Shown piece after piece: positions 1-10,258 of a stretch of 64,000 nt of DNA; position 1 is the first letter of the stretch, and every line of letters starts with the position of its first letter. The stretch spans positions 109,558-173,557 of the forward strand of contig NW_027195514.1 in assembly GCF_038502225.1 (NCBI RefSeq). Direction: 5' to 3'. The stretch comes from Cherax quadricarinatus (lineage: Eukaryota > Arthropoda > Malacostraca > Decapoda > Parastacidae). The translations under genes and the position numbers were made by a program. The notes below the pieces were generated by a model, which was not told the DNA's origin, made no database searches, and worked only from the letters and a program-made list of their open reading frames with translations.

Positions 1-2723
1 AATTCTAGGATTAAATAGTTACACTCAACTAATTAATACTCCAACCCGGATCACACAGTTCTCAGCCACCCTAATTGACCACATACTTTGTAACCGCTCT
101 GAGAACATTAGTCAGTCAGGCATCATTACCACAGGTCTTAGTGATCATTTCATCATTTACTGCACCAGGAAAATAACTAGGGATAGGATAGGCCTACACA
201 GGACAATAAAAATGAGGTCAACTAGAAACTACAGTAAAGAAACACTGGTAAATAGGCTACACAATTGTGACTGGACAGAGATAACAAGTTGCACGGACGT
301 AAACGATGCCTGGGAAAAATTCAAAACAATGTTCACTACCATCCTTGATAATATTGCACCAGTTAAAGAGGTTAGGATTAAACGAAGAACTGAACCCTGG
401 ATGAATACTGAGATATTAGATAATATGAAATTCAGAGACCAGCTGCTAAAAAGATTTAAAGCAAACAGACAGGATATTGCAGCACTAAATGAATTCCAAA
501 GGGTGAGGAACAGAGTACAGAGACTTATAAAAGGAGCAAAGGCAAAGCACTACCGCTCAAAAATTGAAGAGTATAAGCATAACCCCAGAAAGCTCTGGCA
601 ACAACTAAAACAGTTGGGGTATAGCCATAAGCCAGTAGATAGGTCTAACATAGTACTCACTATCGATAATGAGGTATGCCACGAAACATCTAAGGTGGCA
701 AATTGCTTTAATTCCTACTACACATCTGTTGCATCAACACTAGTAAGTAAACTACCAGCTGCATCAAATACCTTTAACACAGACTCTGATAAGTTTCAAA
801 CATACTATACCAATAAAGGGGTAACCCCAAACAGTTGTCAACTAGTAAGTGTATCTCATGACTTTATTCAAAAAGAACTAAGCAGGTTAAACCCAACTAA
901 GAGCACAGGCCCTGATAACATCCCGTCTAAGTTCCTAAAAGATGGTGCTTCTGAACTGTCAATCCCTATTGCTCACATAATAAATCTATCAATCACCACT
1001 AATACAGTACCGGAGGGGTTCAAGGAGGCCAGAGTCACTCCTATCTTCAAGAAAAATAGTAGGTCTGATGTAAGCAACTATAGGCCTGTTAGTATACTCA
1101 GTATAATATCTAAAATTCTAGAGAGGGCGGTGTATTCTCAAGTAGTTAAGTACCTTAATGACAACAACATTCTCCATAGCTATCAATCGGGCTTTAGAAG
1201 ATCCTACTCAACAGACACCTCCCTTATTAATCTGATGGATTACCTGAGAACTGAAATGTCAAAGGGGAACCTCATAGGCATGGTAACCTTAGACCTGCAA
1301 AAGGCCTTCGATACTGTCAACCACAATATATTATGTAATAAACTTCAAGGAATTGGTATAGGTTCTGTAGACTGGTTTAAGTCCTACCTTAGCAACAGGA
1401 GACAAATAGTCAAAATCAACAAAACAGAATCAGAACCCCTGCCGATAACATGTGGAGTTCCCCAAGGTAGTATTCTGGGTCCCTTATTATTCTTATGTTA
1501 TGTCAATGATATGCCTATCAGTGTCAAGTGCAAACTCCTACTGTATGCAGATGACAGTGCTCTGTTAGTGTCAGGTAAAGACCCACAAGATATTGCTAAT
1601 GTTTTAACAGTGGAACTGGAGTCCTGCAGCAAATGGTTAGTAGACAACAAACTATCATTACACCTAGGGAAAACTGAAGCCATTCTCTTTGGCACGAAAC
1701 ATAAACTGAGAAGGGTAAATAATTTTAATGTTCAATGTAATGGGGAGCCCATCACTTTGGTTTCATCAGTAAAATATTTGGGAATCCCCTTTGACCCATG
1801 CATGTCAGGAGAATTGATAGGGAACAGTGTAGTAAAGAAAGCGAATGCCAAACTGAAGTTCCTGTATAGACAAGCACAGTGTCTACCTACTGAGGCTCGC
1901 AGGACCCTATGTCTAGCCCTTATACAATGCCATATGGATTACGCTTGCTCTTCTTGGTACTCTGCCTTGACAAAAAAACTGAAAGATAGACTGCAAATCA
2001 CCCAGAACAAAATCGTAAGATTCATCCTGGGGCTGGGACCAAGAGAACATGTAGGCCAGGATGAATTACAGCAGTTGGATATGCTAAATGTTGAAGACAG
2101 AGTAAAACAACTGAAGCTAAATCATGTTTATAAAATTGCTCACAAACAATGTCCAGAATATCTTGCTGTCAATTTTGTCAAGGTTGGGAACCAAAGCAAT
2201 CATAGTACTAGGGGGAGAGAGCACAACTTTGTAGTACCCACAGTCAGTGGCCAGGCTTCAAACACCTTTTATTGTACAGCAATAAAGGAATGGAACAGAC
2301 TACCCGCACATGTCAAAGCCAGTCATAGCGTGAACCAGTTCAAGAAGAGTGCCAAAAGGTGTCTGATGAATGTAGCTACAGAAAGGGAGGGGAATGATTT
2401 TTTTATTTTTTAGCTAACATACGTGTAAATTTTACCTTATTCCTTGTAATGACCCTCGTATTGTAGATAGTCTTAATGACCTTGGTGTAGCAGATAGTCT
2501 TTTTAGTATGATAATAAGATGTTATCTTCATTGTAGAATAATAAGAAAATATTATAACCTTTATACTATAATAATAAGGTAAAAGGTCCCCAATGGAAAT
2601 AAGTCACTCTGTCTGACTTTTTTGGGTTATCCTAGGTTCCCTACACATATGCTGCTATGTATGATAATTCTATGTAACTGTATTTGTGTTTACCTGAATA
2701 AACTTACTTACTTACTTACTTAC
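1..2723 (+). mobile_element. LINE family A copy 1 (CR1/L2-like), runs off left edge
   Basis: A non-LTR retrotransposon copy entering from beyond the window. It contains the end of the endonuclease domain, a complete reverse transcriptase and a 3' untranslated region of about 310 bp. The 3' end carries AATAAA within GAATAAAC followed by a short CTTA microsatellite (about 2697-2723), the kind of short tandem tail typical of CR1/L2-type elements. A second, decayed copy of the same family lies at about 34245-36548 and supplies the missing 5' part (PHD finger and endonuclease). The clade name is inferred from the RT sequence style. Confidence 0.85.
2..2413 (+). CDS. LINE ORF2 protein (endonuclease C-terminus + reverse transcriptase), 5' partial
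   Basis: The reading frame is open from base 2 to the TAG at 2411-2413, about 803 codons, so the ATG at 212 is internal and not the true start. Upstream of it the frame encodes the end of an APE-type endonuclease with the GLSDHF motif (catalytic SDH). Counting from the ATG at 212, RT motifs are TGPDNIP, NYRPVSILS, QSGFRR, LDLQKAFDTVNH (Asp near residue 367), GVPQGSILGPLLF and YADD (residues 445-448). The C-terminal region matches the usual LINE tail with a WYSALTKKLKDRL-type thumb segment. The protein would nick target DNA and copy its own RNA by target-primed reverse transcription. No stop or frameshift is seen, which is unusual in this window and suggests a young copy. Confidence 0.85.
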   Translation: MLGLNSYTQLINTPTRITQFSATLIDHILCNRSENISQSGIITTGLSDHFIIYCTRKITRDRIGLHRTIKMRSTRNYSKETLVNRLHNCDWTEITSCTDVNDAWEKFKTMFTTILDNIAPVKEVRIKRRTEPWMNTEILDNMKFRDQLLKRFKANRQDIAALNEFQRVRNRVQRLIKGAKAKHYRSKIEEYKHNPRKLWQQLKQLGYSHKPVDRSNIVLTIDNEVCHETSKVANCFNSYYTSVASTLVSKLPAASNTFNTDSDKFQTYYTNKGVTPNSCQLVSVSHDFIQKELSRLNPTKSTGPDNIPSKFLKDGASELSIPIAHIINLSITTNTVPEGFKEARVTPIFKKNSRSDVSNYRPVSILSIISKILERAVYSQVVKYLNDNNILHSYQSGFRRSYSTDTSLINLMDYLRTEMSKGNLIGMVTLDLQKAFDTVNHNILCNKLQGIGIGSVDWFKSYLSNRRQIVKINKTESEPLPITCGVPQGSILGPLLFLCYVNDMPISVKCKLLLYADDSALLVSGKDPQDIANVLTVELESCSKWLVDNKLSLHLGKTEAILFGTKHKLRRVNNFNVQCNGEPITLVSSVKYLGIPFDPCMSGELIGNSVVKKANAKLKFLYRQAQCLPTEARRTLCLALIQCHMDYACSSWYSALTKKLKDRLQITQNKIVRFILGLGPREHVGQDELQQLDMLNVEDRVKQLKLNHVYKIAHKQCPEYLAVNFVKVGNQSNHSTRGREHNFVVPTVSGQASNTFYCTAIKEWNRLPAHVKASHSVNQFKKSAKRCLMNVATEREGNDFFIF

Positions 2724-2911
2724 ACATCGCCGTCACCATACCTGATATAACTGACTATAATTTCTTGTAGAAACGTCGTAGAACATTCATTCTGGTACCA
2801 TTGTGTTGCCAAAGAGGTAAGCTATTTTTCGGTATAAATAACTCAATTTCCATAATTTTTCGATTTTTTTTGAGAGCGCGCGGAAAATTGCCGTACAGCC
2901 CCCCTGACATT
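2724..2911. other. Spacer with no recognised feature
   Basis: Short AT-rich stretch between the CTTA tail of LINE A and the first recognisable CR1 codons. No coding or structural signal seen. Confidence 0.5.
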
Positions 2912-3985
2912 AAGAGGGGCGTTAAAAAGGGGATAAGAAAAGCTAAAAGATACTATGAAATTAAAGTTGCTAGAGTTCCGAAAACTAACCCAAAAAGTTT
3001 TTTCCAGGTCTATAGAACGAAAGTCAGAGATAAGATAGGTCCCCTTAAAAATAACTATTGGCACATTACTGACAAAGAGAATGAAATGTGCTCGATTTTA
3101 TATAATTATTTTCTCTCGATTTTTGCACAGGAAGACACTAACAATATTACAGTTATTAATTTTTATAGTGGGCTAGAAGAAGATAAATTATGTAACATCA
3201 CAGTCACTAGTGAAATGGTTGTGAAGCAGATAGACAGACTGAAGCAAAATAAGTCACCGGGTCCTGATGAGGTTTTTTCAAGGGTTCTAAAGGAATGCAA
3301 AATGGAAGTCTGTGAACCATTAACTAATATTTTTAATTTATCTCTTCAAACAGGTGTAGTGTCTGATATGTGGAAGATGGCTAATGTAATTCCTATTTTT
3401 AAAACAGGGGACAAGTCGTTACCATCAAATTACGGCCCAATAAGCCTGACCTCAATTGTAGGCAAATTACTAGAGTCAATTATAGCTGAGATTATAAGAA
3501 GCCATCTCGATAAGCATAGCTTGATTAATGATACTCAGCATGGATTCACAAGAGGCCGGTCTTGTCTAACTAATTTATTAACTTTCTTCAGTAAAGCTTT
3601 TGAGGCTGTTGACCACGATAAAGAATTTGATATTATTTACTTAGATTTTAGTAAGGCTTTTGATAGAGTACCGCACCATAGACTATTAAAGAAAGTGGCA
3701 GCTCATGGCGTTGGGGGAAAAGTGCTCTCGTGAATCGAGTCATGCCTCACAGACAGGAAGCAGAGTGTCCATAAATGGGGTTAAATCCGGTTGGGGATCT
3801 ATAACAAGTGGCGTTCCACAGGGATCAGTCTTGGGACCGTTGTTTATAATATATATCAATGATCTTGATGAGGGAATTACTAGTTAAATGAGCAAATTAG
3901 TCGATGGCACAAAGATAGGTAGGACAATTGATTCAAACGTAGAAATCAGGGAACTTCAGGAGGATTTACACAAACTGGTGGTGAC
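2912..3985 (+). pseudogene. CR1 LINE reverse transcriptase fragment (frameshifted)
   Basis: Translation gives an unmistakable CR1-clade RT: KSPGPDEV, ISLTSIVGKLLESII, QHGFTRGRSCLTNLL, YLDFSKAFDRVPHHRLL and [20 protein letters not shown]. The frame is open to about 3733, shifts near 3715-3735, continues to the stop at 3885-3887 and resumes beyond it. The catalytic box, normally FADDTKIG, reads LVDGTKIG, so the second catalytic aspartate is lost. The copy ends near 3985, inside the palm/thumb, and lacks the 3' end. Both the endonuclease and the tail are absent. It cannot encode an active enzyme. Confidence 0.85.
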
Positions 3986-4040
3986 GTGTACTTAGCTCAG
4001 TGAAGACCTGTTTGAGTGCTCTCTGTGAATCTTAGCCAGG

Positions 4041-4915
4041 ATGCCTTCTCTTGAGCAACTTTACCAGCAGCTGTAAGAAGAGCTTATGGTTGCTAAGCTG
4101 GAGATATGGCGATTTATGGAGGAGAGCAAGAGGATTCGTAGTAATCATCCTGTTGTGAATCCCTAGGTTAGGAGAGAAACTTGGTCAGTGGCCGGGCAAC
4201 ATGGAACCAAGGTGAGTATCAAGAAGACTGTTGGAGAGGCAGAAACAACAAGAAATCAGAAGACTACTGTGGAAACTTCCAACCCATTTTCGGCGCTACC
4301 TGAGGAATGTGGGTGTTCTAATGGGAATGCCACAATGAGCACCAAGGAAGCATTGGCAGATATGAGTGAGACATCCCTAGAAACCACAACGAAGACCATG
4401 GAGAACGTCTTTACGAATTCCACAAGTGAAGGTGTAGTGCTACCTAACGAATGTGAGTCGACTACTGGGAACATCACGAAGGACGACACCAAGGAAGGTA
4501 AAAACATTGTTGTTGTTGGGGATAGCCAGATTAGGTACATGGATAGGGCATTCTGCTTGAAGGATAGGAGTAGGAGGCAGAGAGTGTTTTCCTGGGGCTA
4601 GGATGAAGGATATTGTTAGCTGTCTGGATGACATTATGTGAGGTAATGGGAGCAATCCTATTATCTGTCTCAATGCTGGAGGCAACGATGTTGGCAGACG
4701 TAGGAGTGAGGACCTGATTAGCAGGTATAGGTCAGCAATAGAGATAATTAGGAGGAAGGGTGGGAACCCTGTCATATGTGGTATTTTGCCAAGGAGAGGA
4801 GTTGGAAATGAATGGTTGTCCAGTGCAATTGGTGTCGATTGCTGGCTGTACAAATACTGTAAGGAAAATGTGGTAACATTCATTGACAACTGGGACCTCT
4901 TCTATGGGCCACTTT
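4041..4915 (+). pseudogene. CR1-type LINE ORF1 with SGNH/GDSL esterase domain
   Basis: Starting at the ATG at 4041 the frame encodes a short leader with two in-frame stops, a low-complexity Ser/Thr-rich linker, then an SGNH-hydrolase fold. Visible blocks are VVVGDSQIRYMD (GDS near 4518-4526), NAGGNDVG (GGND near 4678-4689), PVICGILPRRGVG and FIDNWDLFYG. An esterase domain in ORF1 is known for part of the CR1 clade. There are frameshifts near 4595 and a stop at about 4638-4640. The last SGNH block (Asp-x-x-His) is missing because a PLE repeat begins at about 4916. This is probably the ORF1 partner of the CR1 RT fragments elsewhere in the window, but linkage to a particular copy cannot be shown. 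Confidence 0.75.
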
Positions 4916-5146
4916 TCCGCTCATATGCTGTATTCTTTTCAAGATTGATGGTGACCACATCGACTTAAGGTTGAGGGACTGATTACCTCATTCTCATCCG
5001 GCTCTTCATGTTTCTCCTTTGTATGGGCTGATGAAGCCACTGTGGCGAAACGTTTCCTCAATGAATATACACAAGAGTTGCACATGTGTCTAATTTATCA
5101 ACATGTAGGTTCTCTTAACCATTCATCTACATAAATAAAGTTATAG
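4916..5146 (+). repeat. Penelope-like element pLTR fragment
   Basis: This 230 bp block is repeated at 12629-12843, 12994-13139 and, as a palindrome, at 48095-48350. Shared landmarks are the stretch from TCATATGCTGTATTC, the GAGGGACTGATTACCTC segment, the hammerhead-like core, and the ending TTGCACATGTGTCTAATTT. Such repeats flank Penelope-like elements. The block abuts the broken esterase ORF on the left and the 5' hairpin of LINE D on the right. Confidence 0.7.
5021..5067 (+). ncRNA. Hammerhead-ribozyme-like motif in pLTR
   Basis: The core CTGATGA lies at 5028-5034, stem II GCCA/TGGC follows, then GAAA at 5047-5050. The next four bases make the self-complementary ACGT that forms a short (dimer-type) stem III. 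GTT would be the cleavage triplet, with the cut after 5054. Stem I can pair GGG (5025-5027) with TCC (5055-5057) and TAT with ATA further out. Hammerheads of this short stem III type are known in PLEs; activity here is inference. Confidence 0.6.
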
Positions 5147-5149
5147 ACA

Positions 5150-5184
5150 GGCAAGTACGTGTGTCTACTTCACACGTATTTGCC
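5150..5184 (+). repeat. 5'-terminal hairpin of LINE D
   Basis: Inverted arms 5150-5163 and 5171-5184 (14 bp, one G-T mismatch that would be a G-U pair in RNA) enclose a 7-base loop. The same hairpin, with perfect 16 bp arms, begins the other D copy at 63834-63873. Confidence 0.75.
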
Positions 5185-5228
5185 AAGCCGAGTATTCTCA
5201 CAGATTTGGCCGCCACATCTGATTTACG

Positions 5229-6790
5229 ATGCCTTCAACGCCTTCCACCTCCTTCCTCCTTACCACTCTACCCAGTCTACTCCTGCCTCTAAGGCCTACC
5301 TTGCCTCTACCTCTTCCAAACCAAATTCTTATTCGCTTAACCTCAAATACTCTAATTCTGATCATGCCACTATCTGTCCTGGAAATTTATTGTACCAGAT
5401 CACTGGTGCACCTCAGCTGAAAGTCTTTAAAACCAACTCAGGCTTCAAACTCCTTCTTGACAGACATTCTTACGAAACGTACACCTCAACCGAGACAAGA
5501 CGAAAACTTCTCAATGCAGGCTTCAAAATGCAAAATGCACAGACTATTCTCTCCTGACAGCCTGTGACACAGACAAAGAAGACTTAATCAAAGACATTAG
5601 TACTAAGAACAAAGTCTCTGTTGACGATATTTACAGACCTGAAAACTCTACCATCCTCAAAATAAGCTGTTCAACTCCTTCTGGAGCCTCTACACTCTTC
5701 AATCAAGGAATCCTTGCCAAGACCATCCGCATTCCTCCAAACACTCTCTTCACTCCGAATTTTCACCCCATCACACGATGTCTGAAATGCTACAAATTCG
5801 GCCACGACAAAATCCTATGCACATCCACACATATCTGCTCCAGATGTTCAGCAACTGGCCACTTCTGGAACACTTGCAACCTCTCCCATAAATGTTCTAA
5901 CTGCGGTGGGTCACACACTGCAGTTGCAAATTCCTGCCCTTCTAGAAAAGACATTCTCTCCTCTCTCAGAGCAAGCCAACCTCCCTCCCTCCCCAACCCC
6001 TTCCCTGCACATCCCCCCTTCCATACTTCCCTTCCCTACCCCAATGCCTGAGTTACTCCACGCACTTGGTCTATCTCTCCTACTCTACACACATCAAACA
6101 CCAACACACAGACTACAAGCACTTCTCCTTCTACACTTACACCCACACTAGACTACAAAACTAACTGTCAACTCGCCACTGCTGCCCACTCTGCAATGGT
6201 AATCTCTCAAGCTTACCAATCAGACTACTCACATGTCCTTAACCTAATCTTGTCTGCAAACAGTCTTCCCTCTTTAATTATCCCTTCTTCATGTTTTTCT
6301 TCTAAGCCTCCTACAACCTCTAACTCCTCCCTCTCTCCCACCCCCCACTTACTACACCCACCAGCTCTCCTCCTCCCCTACCCCTCTTCACTACTTCTAC
6401 CCCTCCCACCAACACCCCTACTGCTGCTGCTATGACCACCCTTCACCCCACTTCCTAACCCACTTCCTCATCCCCAACCAAAGCTTCCACTTCCTCACCC
6501 CCTACCAAAGCTTCCACTTCCTCTGCATCTACCTTCGCCCACTCCTCCACCACAACCTAAACTTCATCCAGGTCCAACTCCACCTCCTCCAGACAAAATC
6601 CACTCAAACCTAACCCTGCCTCAACATCTGACACAGACCAAAGAACATAAAAACAGATCCATCTCTTCTTCCCCCTCCAGGAAACGGGTCTGTAACACCT
6701 ACAAACACACATCCACTGATGGCACCACTATCACGGGCTTTAATCCAAACTCCTCCCCCGACATTAACTTTGCTATGACAAAACCATTAA
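5229..6790 (+). pseudogene. LINE D ORF1 (gag-like, three zinc knuckles)
   Basis: ORF1 begins at the ATG at 5229 (the same ATGCCTTC context is seen in the other D copy). It encodes a Ser/Pro-rich N-terminus, then a segment with KLLLDRHSYETYTSTETR-type sequence, an RRM-like region with LIKDISTKNKVSVDDIYRPE, then zinc knuckles. The knuckles read CLKCYKFGHDKILC, CSRCSATGHFWNTC and a variant CSNCGGSHTAVANSC (about 5776-5940). After them comes a long Pro/Ser/Thr-rich tail with many stops. Several frameshifts break the frame, notably around 5420 and 5555. Such proteins bind element RNA and form the ribonucleoprotein for retrotransposition. Confidence 0.7.
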
Positions 6791-6793
6791 ATC

Positions 6794-7072
6794 ATGTTTA
6801 AAGTGATTCAGTTCAACGTACGATCTTACTTCACAATTAGACACCTACTGGCCTAGCTCCTTGAAGCAGAGAGGCCAGATATTGTTTTGCTAAACAGTAC
6901 CTGCCTCAAAGTCCCTCAACGTATCCGCCATTATGGTTATACTGCACTACAGTTCCCCTATGATCCCCACAATGGGGTTGCCATCCTTGTCAAATACAAC
7001 ATAAAACACGAATTTCTCCCAATCCCTTTTATTCACCAGCATTGTCTTGCAGTCAGAATACAACCCACGTCC
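6794..7072 (+). pseudogene. LINE D ORF2, endonuclease N-terminus
   Basis: The ATG at 6794 starts IQFNVRSYFT, the usual beginning of an APE-like endonuclease. Continuation gives AERPDIVLLNSTCL and HYGYTALQFPYDPHNGVAIL. There is one stop (TAG near 6854). The position that is normally the catalytic glutamate (N-E-T) reads N-S-T. The frame ends where family E RT sequence begins at about 7075. Confidence 0.65.
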
Positions 7073-7074
7073 TA

Positions 7075-7535
7075 CATCATAAAAATTTTTGAAAGAGTGC
7101 TAAGAAGCATTATTGCAAATCACCTGCATTCCCAAAATCTGCACAATCCAGGGCAACATGGGTTCAGGGCAGGTCGCTCCTGCCTCTCACAACTACAGGA
7201 TCACTATGATATGGCTTTGGATGCACTGGAATAAAATCAGAATGCAGATGTAATATACACAGACTTTGCAAATGCATTTGACAAATGCGATCATGGCGTA
7301 ATAGCCCATAAAATACGTGCTAAAGGAATAACTGGGAAAGTGGGGAGATGGATCTTCAACTTCCTAATAAATCGAACACAGAGAGTAGTGGTCAACAGAG
7401 CTAAATCGGAGGCTGCCATACTGAAGAGCTCTGTTTCACAAGGCACAGTACTCGCCCCCATCTTATTCCTCATCCTCATATCAGACATAGACAGAGATAT
7501 ACATCACAGCACCATATCATCCTTTGTGGATGATC
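7075..7535 (+). pseudogene. LINE E reverse transcriptase piece 1
   Basis: A 461 bp piece of family E RT, from IIKIFERVLRS to SSFVDD, with one stop (TAA at about 7231). It stops at the catalytic box, whose FADD reads FVDD. It is followed directly by the endonuclease of a second E copy, so domain order in the DNA is RT, then endonuclease, then RT. Both ends are truncated. Confidence 0.75.
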
Positions 7536-8960
7536 GAGAACCAAAACCTAGTCATTGTGGTTGTCTACAAGCCTCCGGATGCAGCATCCCAGCAATACCA
7601 GGAACAGCTGTTAAAAATTGACCACTGTCTGGAAAATCTGCCGGCTCCTGCACCCAACATCTTGCTCCTGGGAGATTTCAACTTAAGGCACTTAAAATGG
7701 AGGAATATAGCAAATAATATTGTTGCAGTAATAACACCAGGAGGCAGCTCTGATGAAAACTCACACTCACACGAGCTTTTAAATCTCTGCACAAAATTCA
7801 ATTTAAACCAGCAAATAATAGAGCCTACTAGACTGGAGAATGCATTAGACCTCATCTTCACTAACAATGATGATCAGATACGAAATGTCATCATATCAAA
7901 AACAATATACTCAGATCACAACATAACTGAGGTTCAGACATGTATGCGCGGAGCCCCAGACCGACATAATGAGATTTGTCACGAGGGAGCATTCACCAAA
8001 TTCAACTTCAATAACAAAAACATAAAGTGGGACCAAGAAAACCAAGTCCTAACCGATATAAGCTGGGAAGTTATACTAAGCAACACAGACCCCAACTTAT
8101 GCCTAGAACAGATTAACTCGGTGGCACTCGATGTATGCACAAGGCTTATTCCTCAAAGAAAAAGGAGGAGCAGATGTAAAATAGAAAGAGACAGGCGCTT
8201 CCTTTTCAGGCGACGGAAAAGAATAACAGAGCGGCTAAAAGAGGTCAATATATCTGAAATGCTTAGGGAGACACTGGTCAGAGAAATAGCAAGCATCGAA
8301 CTTAAGCTAAAGGAATCTTATAGGAGTCAGGAAACGTGTGAAGAACTAAAAGCCATAAATGAAATAAAAAGAAACCCAAAGTATTTCTTCTCCTATGCCA
8401 AATCAAAGTCAAGAACAACGTCCAGAATTGGGCCCCCTACTTAAACAAGATGGGTCCTACACAGATGACAGCAAGGAAATGAGTGAGCTACTTAAGTCCC
8501 AATATGACTCAGTTTTTAGCAAGCCGCTAACCAGACTGAGAGTCGAAGATTAAAATGAATTTTTTATGAGAGAGCCACAGAATTTGGTTAACACAAGCCT
8601 ATCTGTTATCCTGATGACAAATGACTTCGAACAGGCGATAAATGACATGCCCATGCACTCTGCCCCAGGGCCAGACTCATGGAACTCCGTGTTCATCAAG
8701 AACTGCAAGAAGCCCCTATCACGAGCTTTTACCATCCTATGGAGAGGGAGCATGGACACGGGGGTCGTCCCACAGTTACTAAAAACAACAGACATAGCCC
8801 CACTCCACAAAGGGGGCAGTAAAGCAATGGCAAAGAAGTACAGACCGATAGCACTAACATCCCATATCATAAAAATCTTTGAAAGTGTCCTAAGAAGCAA
8901 GATCACCACCCATCTAGAAACCCATCAATTACACAACCCCAGGGCAACATGGGTTTAGAA
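7536..8960 (+). pseudogene. LINE E ORF2, endonuclease and N-terminal RT
   Basis: The first segment (open to 8444) carries an endonuclease with YKPPDAA, LLLGDFNLRHLKW, RLENALDLIFTN and YSDHNITEVQ, then a basic linker with repeated Arg/Lys (RKRRSRCKIERDRR). Frameshifts near 8430 and a TAA at about 8551 break it. It continues as the RT N-terminus with SAPGPDSWNSVFI, TDIAPLHKGGSKAMAKKYRP and ALTSHIIKIFE, then a further one-base shift near 8940 in a run of C. With the next segment it would make one ORF2 protein. Confidence 0.75.
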
Positions 8961-8986
8961 CAGGTCGCTCCTGTCTGTCTCAACTA

Positions 8987-10246
8987 TTGGATCAGTACGA
9001 CAAGGTCCTAGATGCACTAAAAGACAAAAAGAATGCAGATGTAATATATACAGACTTTGCAAAAGCCTTCGACAAGTGTGACCATGGCGTAATGGAGCAC
9101 AAAATGCGTGCTAAAGGAATAACTGGAAAAGTCGGTCGATGGATCTATAATTTCCTCACTAACAGAACACAGAGAGTAGTCGTCAACAGAGTAAAGTCCG
9201 AGGCAGCTACGGTGAAAAGCTCTGTTCCACAAGGCACAGTACTCGCTCCCATCTTGTTCCTCACCCTCATATCTGACATAGACAAGGATGTCAGCCACAG
9301 CACCGTGTCTTCCTTTGCAGATGACACCCGAATCTGCATGACAGTGTCTTCCATTGCAGACACTGCAAGGCTCCAGGCGGACATCAACCAAATCTTTCAG
9401 TGGGCTGCAGAAAACAATATGAAGTTCAACGATGAGAAATTTCAATTACTCAGATATGGTAAACACGAGGAAATTAAATCTTCATCAGAGTACAAAACAA
9501 ATTCTGGCCACAAAATAGAGCGAAACACCAACGTCAAAGACCTGGGAGTGATCATGTCGGAGGATCTCACCTTCAAAGACCATAACATTGTATCAATCGC
9601 ATCTGCTAGAAAAATGACAGGATGGATAATGAGAACCTTCAAAACTAGGGATGCCAAGCCCATGATGACACTCTTCAGGTCACTTGTTCTATCTAGGCTA
9701 GAATATTGTTGCACACTAACAGCACCTTTCAAGGCAGGTGAAATTGCTGACCTAGAAAATGTACAGAGAACCTTCACGGCGCGCATAACGGAGATAAAAC
9801 ACCTCAATTACTGGGAGCGCTTGAGGTTCCTAAACCTGTATTCCCTGGAACGCAGGCGGGAGAGATACATGATTATATACACCTGGAAAATCCTAGAGGG
9901 ACTAGTACCGAACTTGCACACGAAAATCACTCACTACGAAAGCAAAAGACTTGGCAGACGAGGCAACATCCCCCCAATGAAAAGCGTCACTAGCACGTTA
10001 AGAGACCATACAATAAGTGTCAAAGGCCCAAGACTGTTCAACTGCCTTCCAGCATACAAAAGGGGGATTACCAATAGACCCCTGGCAGTCTTCAAGCTGG
10101 CACTGGACAAGCACCTAAAGTCGGTTCCTGACCAGCCGGGCTCTGGCTCGTACGTTGGTTTGCGTGCAGCCAGCAGTAACAGCCTGGTTGATCAGGCCCT
10201 GATCCACCAGGAGGCCTGGTCACAGACCGGGCCGCGGGGGCGTTGA
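8987..10246 (+). CDS. LINE E ORF2, RT palm and C-terminus (open frame)
   Basis: An open frame of 419 codons, with its natural start missing because of the shift at 8940. It encodes YTDFAKAFDKCDHG (first catalytic Asp), SSVPQGTVLAPILF, FADD (residues 110-113) and a long C-terminal domain with FNDEKFQLLRYGKHEE, KDLGVIMSEDLTFKDH and YMIIYTWKILEGLVPNL. The protein would be the polymerase end of a LINE ORF2. The final 40 or so residues are read from the conserved 3' end structure, so coding and 3'-recognition functions overlap. It is not an independent gene. Confidence 0.75.
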   Translation: MDQYDKVLDALKDKKNADVIYTDFAKAFDKCDHGVMEHKMRAKGITGKVGRWIYNFLTNRTQRVVVNRVKSEAATVKSSVPQGTVLAPILFLTLISDIDKDVSHSTVSSFADDTRICMTVSSIADTARLQADINQIFQWAAENNMKFNDEKFQLLRYGKHEEIKSSSEYKTNSGHKIERNTNVKDLGVIMSEDLTFKDHNIVSIASARKMTGWIMRTFKTRDAKPMMTLFRSLVLSRLEYCCTLTAPFKAGEIADLENVQRTFTARITEIKHLNYWERLRFLNLYSLERRRERYMIIYTWKILEGLVPNLHTKITHYESKRLGRRGNIPPMKSVTSTLRDHTISVKGPRLFNCLPAYKRGITNRPLAVFKLALDKHLKSVPDQPGSGSYVGLRAASSNSLVDQALIHQEAWSQTGPRGR

Positions 10247-10258
10247 CCCCCAGAACTC

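Larger units (their letters stand above)
7536..10255 (+). mobile_element. LINE family E copy 2 (CR1/L2-like), nested in LINE D
   Basis: Begins inside the endonuclease, covers the whole RT and runs to the family's conserved 3' end. That end contains the GGGGGCGTTGACCCCC hairpin and finishes with CCAGGTAAAC. LINE D resumes at about 10256. The E family is also present at 27158-28466 and 42465-45013 on the minus strand, and the three 3' ends are nearly identical. Confidence 0.8.
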
